From positions 149,886-213,885 of the forward strand of contig JASANG010000402.1 in assembly GCA_030248215.1 (NCBI GenBank): a stretch of 64,000 nt of DNA. The letters are read 5' to 3'. Of the stretch, positions 59,901 through 64,000 are shown piece by piece. Positions within the stretch are counted from its first letter, which is position 1. Each line of letters starts with the position of its first letter. The position numbers were made by a program, and so were the translations under genes. Source of the DNA: Enoplolaimus lenunculus. Its lineage: Eukaryota; Nematoda; Enoplea; Enoplida; Thoracostomopsidae. The notes beneath the pieces were generated by a model. That model had not been told where the DNA came from. It did not search any database and saw only the letters and a list, made by a program, of their open reading frames with translations.

Positions 59901-62900
59901 GGTTTTTGTTTCAATCGGACCACAAATTGGTTCTCTCCTTAAACATTCCAGCTTTACTTGTTTGTGTGTCAAAACCAAACACTGCACAAAAGTTTTGCGC
60001 ACCTATGTGTGTCAACACTAAACACTGCACAACGTTGTGCGCTTGCCGTGCATGTATGTTTGCGAAACCTAAACACTGTACAAAAGTTGTGCGCATATGT
60101 GTGTCAAAGCAGAATACGGTACACAAATTGTGTACGTATGTGTGTCAAAACTAAACACTGCATAAAACTGTGTGCTTTCCGTGCATGTATGTATGCGAAA
60201 ACTAAACACTGTACAAAAGTTGAGCGCATAAGTTGTGCGCATATATGTGTCGAAACAGAATACGGCACACAAATTGTGTGCATGTATAAACTTAGCACTG
60301 CACAAAAGTTTTTCATATGTATGTGTGTCAAAACTAAACACTGCATAAAAGTTCTGTGCGTGCCGCACACGTATGTGTGCGAAAATTAAACACTGCACAA
60401 AAGTTGTACTCATATATGCTTTTCAAAACAGAATACGGCGCATAAATTTCGTGCATGTATGTGTGTCAAAACTAAACGCTGCAAAAAAGAATTGTGCATG
60501 TCTGTGTGTCAAAACTGAACACTGCACAAAAGATTTGCGCATGTATGTGTGTCCAAACTAAACACGGCACAAAAGTTGTGTGCATGCCGTGCACGTATGT
60601 GTGCGAAAACTAAACACTGGACAAAAGTTGGCGGATATATGAGTGTCAAAACAGAATACGGCACACAAATTTGTAATGCGCAGGGTAGCTCTCCAGGAAC
60701 AAAAACTGAACTTGAATTTCCCGTAATATTTATTATTACGAATCCCGAGAAAACACAAAAAAAACACAAATAATGAACTTGGTAAGAGTCCCGGGTGGGA
60801 TGCAAAACTACAAAACTTCACGCAGAAACTCGGTTAAACATGTAATTCCCAAACTGCCTCCACAATAGACACCAGCTCCAAATTTCCCTCCTACCGCTCA
60901 AAAGTGCCAATATTTATACCGATCGAGTAACCTTTCATGAAATGGCACGACCTATAGAATCTTAAAATTTAAACCTTTATAATTTTAAATATCAAAATAA
61001 TCTTCAGAAATCGGATTCGTAAGTAGAAATAAATTCCGCAAGTGGTTAAAATATAACAAAAATTGGTATCGGGAACGACAGCAATAGATCCGTTCAAATT
61101 TACACAATGTGGTAACACGATTTGTGATTTTAACGTGACAGTTTAAAAAAACCAACGTTGCGAGTTACTCGTTGACCAACTTTAGAATATTCGGTCTTGC
61201 ACACTATAATATACTCAACCCCGATCGCGCCTCCGAAAGAACTCCAGTCACTTCTAGAATAACTTAAGCAGTCATCAAAAACACAGTTTAAAATATTTTG
61301 AACACTTCATAACTGCCGCATCTTTTTAAACATTTTCATTTTTTTCGGCAATTTATAAATTTCTTGCCGTCGTCCAATAACAGCTCAACAAAATCACAAT
61401 TTGTCGAAGTTGTAGTTGTGTCTCAGACAAAACACCTGGCAAATGCCAATATCAAACTCGCTGCAAAGCGCTAAAAAATAATAATTGCGATTCAAATGCA
61501 ATGCACTATAATGCGAAAGAAGTTTTTTTAGCACCCGCTCAATCATACGTATCAAAGTAGGGCACCAGCAATACTCATGTATCTAGCATACAGGTGAGTC
61601 TACCTCTAAAATTTAGCTAAGCCTAAGCCTAAACCTAAGCCAATGTATCTAGCATACAGGTGAGTCTACCTCTAAAATTTAGCTAAGCCTAAGCCTAAAC
61701 CTAAGCATGAACCAAAGCCTAAAGATGTTCCCTAAGTTTAAGACGAACTAGAAATGAAACAGCTAATGCTTAATTTCAAAGCTCACTGTATGCTGGTTCT
61801 GGTCCGAAATTACACGACCCATCGGATGTGCTGATAAATGCTACACACATTAAAAAACGGATAAAAATTCTAACAGTTAAGTCGAGCCATAGCCGATACC
61901 TAACATGCCTAAGCTGTCTAGTTCGGCGATCAGACCCGATAAAAGGGTTACTAATTGCTCTGTAGTGAACTTTGTATGTGTTTCAAAACAAAAGACCGAG
62001 CAGGAAATTAAATAAGGTGTGAAAATACCAAAAAATTTGGTCTGAAATAGGTGGACTGTATACCACTAGGTTTGCCCCTATTCCACAAATTGTGTGCATG
62101 TATGTGTGTCAAAACTAAACACTGCGCAAAACTTGTGCGTATGTATTGCAAAACTAAACACTGTACGAGAGTTGTGTGCATGTATGTATGTCACAATTAA
62201 ACACTGCACAAAAGTTGTGTGCATGTATACGTGTCTTAACTAACCGCAGCACAACAGTTGTGTGCATAAATTTGTGTCAAATCTAAACATTACGCTAAAG
62301 TGTGACAGAGCAGCAGCAAGAGCAGAAAAAATATTTTTAGTAATATACATATATGAGTCTTATTTTTGATAAGGTCCATACTTGCATAATAATTGAATTA
62401 ATCTGAAGCCGGAGCTCATGAATGGGAAACCTTGTCACACCAAGGAAGCTGCGGTGTATCTTTAAATTTGCAAGACAACGTGCATTTTAGTTTCTCGCCT
62501 TAAAGCAACACTGAAATAGGTTTACGGGGACGGTTGTTTTAGTTACAGATAAAGTTTTAAACAATTGAAAATACATATTTTAGGCACTGTTCTACTCGAC
62601 TCAAGTATTCTCAGACTCTGGACTGTCTAGTTATCATGCTCAGTTAGCAACAATTGGTAAGTAAGCGATGAATTGCTACTCTAGATGTTTTAAGTTTACG
62701 GCTTAGGCATGGAGTTACTTTAGGCTAAATTCCGGGCTTTGTTCTTACAGGCTAAATTCTAAGTTCAGATTAACTCATTATTTTAGGAACGCATTGTCTC
62801 AAGACCTAATTTAAATTTCGTTGCTTTAACCAGTCAAGAGCGAACTAAAATAAGGGCACACGGACCAACGCCTCCCCTATTCAAATATTTTCTGTTATGT

Positions 62901-63660
62901 GTAAACACTGTTTTGTTCATTGGATGCTTTTCAGGTATGGGATTTGTGTTTATCGTAAAGAAACGTTAGTGTCAACATTTACTATTGATACATTTGGACG
63001 TCAAGTGTTACATTTAACTGGAATGTCAGGAATGCTTATTGTGTCTCTTGGACTGGTGACAGCTTTGACCTATTCTGAGGTATATTTTTTGCCTTTAATT
63101 TTACTAGCAATTCTGGCTGCAATATTATGGTTTGGTGCAGGCTTTGTGAAAAACAAGATCTTACGTAAATTTTAGTGGTAATTCTGATTGCAATGTTATT
63201 GATTTGTGTAAGTTTCGTGAAAAACAAGATATATTTCAGTTGATTTTGAATTTGCAATTTAAACATGGACATTTGTTCAAGTTGAAAATGTTTACGACCA
63301 GTAAGTTAAGCAGTCATGCACAAGTTACTAAATTTACACGATCTGTATATGACAAGCATGAGAATTGTGCCACGGTGCACGTGTTGAAGGTGCTATCTCT
63401 GCTATTCAGGCCAATTACCTATTGGCCTAAGGGCCGATCTGCTGTTTTGTGTAATAGCGGTTTTGCCTGAGCTAATTTGTTATTGAACTTATTGAACTAC
63501 CAGATTTGATTATTGGGACAGAAGTAACACTGTTAACCAATGATGTTAGGTTTACATTACTGTTGTTTTTCTGCTTTTGTATTGTAGGAGAATCGTGTTG
63601 CATCAATCATCGCTGTTGTTTTAGTGTTTTTGTTTGTCATATTTTTTGGAACAGGGCCAG
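53901..63660 (+). CDS. Second GLUT/SLC2A-type sugar transporter, tandem paralogue (partial, possibly broken)
   Basis: Exons found: 53901-54002, 54832-54992, 56569-56693, 57621-57791, 58475-58668, 59425-59523, 62584-62656, 62935-63079 and 63588-63660. They align one to one with exons of the upstream transporter, most with identical length and phase; only the segment for its exons 6 and 7 is one exon here, and no counterpart of its exon 11 is seen. Signatures: SSFQFGYNTGVINQPQ, DRVGRKRGM, APMYLVEITPVRLRG, VPESPRYF (intact), SQQLSGIN, TFGRQVLHLTGMSGM. The first coding exon was not found between 44.1 and 53.9 kb, and the last exons lie past the window. Exon 62935-63079 is 145 nt where the paralogue has 146, so with the obvious TTTTCAG acceptor the frame closes after 11 codons. 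Use of the AG at 62949-62950 region (GTAAAG) would restore phase but drop about eight TM8 residues. So it is a recent pseudogene, an altered splice form, or a base-call error. Confidence 0.85.
54132..54363 (-). repeat. TTAGGC-bearing MITE family 3 (reverse)
   Basis: GGCCAATGTTACTTTTAGAG to CCCCTTAAAGTAACATGGG. The internal unit GCGTTGCAAAAATGCGTTCC with CCTAAGCCTAAG is repeated twice. In an intron of the second transporter. Confidence 0.85.
54997..55145 (+). repeat. MITE family 4, four bases from an exon donor
   Basis: GGACCATGTAAACATTAGTG to CTGTTCCATACATTGGC. It starts at intron position +5 after the exon ending at 54992, so the element supplies the donor's downstream context. Confidence 0.75.
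55355..55790. repeat. MITE family 2, inverted copy lacking one end
   Basis: Starts TACTGTAGTGACCCGAATAA and proceeds in the opposite internal orientation to the 1179 copy. In an intron of the second transporter. Confidence 0.8.
56292..56476 (+). repeat. TTAGGC-bearing MITE family 3
   Basis: GGCCCATGTTACTTTAAAGG to CCTTAAAGTAACATTGG, with flanks CGAAAAAT and CAAAAAAT that look like an aged 8-bp duplication. In an intron of the second transporter. Confidence 0.85.
57230..57395 (+). repeat. MITE family 4 with 8-bp target duplication
   Basis: GGCCCATGTAAAGTTCAGGG to TTCTTTACATTGCCT, flanked on both sides by GAAAGTTA (57222-57229 and 57396-57403). Contains four clean TTAGGC units. The 8-bp duplication suggests a hAT-type mobiliser. 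Confidence 0.85.
57405..57493 (+). repeat. MITE family 4 half copy
   Basis: AGTCTAAAGCTTAAACTGAC through CCCTGTTCTATACATGGGCC, directly after the previous copy. Confidence 0.55.
58722..58975. repeat. GACAATTTGTCG-rich dispersed repeat
   Basis: Begins just after a transporter exon (donor at 58669) and carries inverted GACAACTCGTCG and GACAAATTGTCG boxes ending GTCGTAATACCCGG. In the intron of the second transporter. Confidence 0.7.
59150..59253 (+). repeat. MITE family 4, left-truncated
   Basis: GACACTGCAATACAGTAAG to CCCGGTTCTATACAATGGCC, one eroded TTAGGC tract inside. Confidence 0.6.
59951..60680 (+). repeat. Minisatellite, units of about 41-52 bp
   Basis: Around sixteen units of the type TGTGTGTCAAAACTAAACAC plus TGCACAAAAGTTGTG and CGCATGTA, alternating with variants containing CAGAATACGG(C/T)ACAC. 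In the 3-kb intron of the second transporter; it ends at the inverted repeat starting 60672. Confidence 0.9.
60672..60863. repeat. Inverted partner of the 63808-64000 repeat
   Basis: TGCGCAGGGTAGCTCTCCAG through GGTAAGAGTCCCGGGTGGGA to CCCAAACTGCCTCCAC; over 90% identical by eye to the reverse complement of the end of the window. Three transporter exons lie between the two arms. Confidence 0.85.
61577..61708 (+). repeat. 66-bp tandem duplication with CCTAAG units
   Basis: ATGTATCTAGCATACAGGTG and the following CCTAAGCCTAAACCTAAG tract are duplicated once, apparently without change. Confidence 0.85.
62083..62290 (+). repeat. Second patch of the 59951 minisatellite
   Basis: Five units with ACAAATTGTGTGCATGTATG and CAAAACTAAACACTGCGC, more diverged than the main array, 1.4 kb downstream of it in the same intron. 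Confidence 0.8.
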
Positions 63661-63782
63661 GTTTGTCGACGCTTTATTTGTATTTACGTTTTGGTGTATG
63701 TGCAACTCATTAAAAGCTTAACTGCAAGCCTAAGTCTAAGCTAACATCTTTATGTCAACATTAATCTAAGCGTATACCTGAC

Positions 63783-64000
63783 CACTAGCGGATCCAGAGG
63801 TGGGAAGCGTGGAGGCAGTTTGGGAATTACATGTTTAACCGAGTTTCTGCGTGAAGTTTTGTAGTTTTGCATCCCACCCGGGACTCTGACCAAGTTCATT
63901 ATTTGTGTTTTTGTGTGTGTTTTCTCGGGATTGGTAATAATAAATATTACGGGAATTTCAAGTTCAGTTCTGTTCCGGGAGAGCTACCCTGCGCATTACA
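63783..64000. repeat. CACTAGCGGATCCAG element, truncated by the window
   Basis: Starts CACTAGCGGATCCAGAGG. From 63808 on it is the reverse complement of 60672-60863, through GTTCATTATTTGTG and GAGAGCTACCCTGCGCATTA. Confidence 0.75.

Noticed and set aside
59768-60389. Overlapping long open frames of Cys/Lys/His-rich repeats
   Set aside because: Open on both strands because the minisatellite units lack stops; no splice or start context, and it lies in an intron.
59951-60680. Regular repeats resembling a CRISPR array
   Set aside because: Units drift in length and sequence, spacers are themselves repeated, and the locus is an intron of an animal gene.
1-64000. Search for LTR elements, retrovirus-like genes or Polintons
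   Set aside because: No reverse transcriptase, integrase, protease, capsid or envelope-like stretches and no long direct terminal repeats were recognised.

Overview
The window looks like nuclear DNA of an intron-rich, repeat-dense animal, most likely a nematode. The hexamer TTAGGC, the classic nematode telomere unit, forms a pure interstitial array of about 59 units (15034-15391) and recurs in dozens of short dispersed elements. Exon boundaries are ordinary GT/AG. One gene has an acceptor-like tract 6 nt before its ATG, as nematode spliced leader sites do. Large introns and heavy load of non-autonomous transposons would fit a non-Caenorhabditis, perhaps enoplean, lineage; that part is inference.

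Layout. (1) 234-1088 (+): last two exons of a membrane-anchored protein with a furin-type site, resembling the C-terminus of nematode ZP-domain (cuticlin-like) proteins. (2) 5312-10128 (-): a complete seven-exon, 451-residue hnRNP A/B-type protein with two RRMs and a glutamine-rich tail. (3) 13408-16960 (-): a complete three-exon gene for a 153-residue secreted DUF302 protein, a family best known from prokaryotes; its first intron holds the telomere-type array and two piggyBac-type MITEs. (4) 17-28 kb (+): scattered exon-like segments of one or more unrecognised genes. (5) 34059-44059 (+): a complete 14-exon facilitative sugar transporter (GLUT/SLC2A type, 521 residues). (6) 53901-63660 and beyond (+): a tandem paralogue with nearly the same exon map, first exon not found and last exons outside the window, with one exon 1 nt short of the expected length.

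Between and inside genes lie at least a dozen families of short terminal-inverted-repeat elements. They include two families carrying TTAGGC-like tracts, piggyBac-like TTAA elements that enclose a tRNA-like promoter, hAT-like elements with clear 8-bp target duplications, and a Tc1/mariner-like palindrome. There are also tRNA-derived repeats, minisatellites, a large foldback element and a perfect 269-bp tandem duplication. I saw no LTR, retrovirus-like or Polinton-like coding remnants. The genes have unrelated jobs; only the two sugar transporters form an obvious cluster, presumably by tandem duplication.
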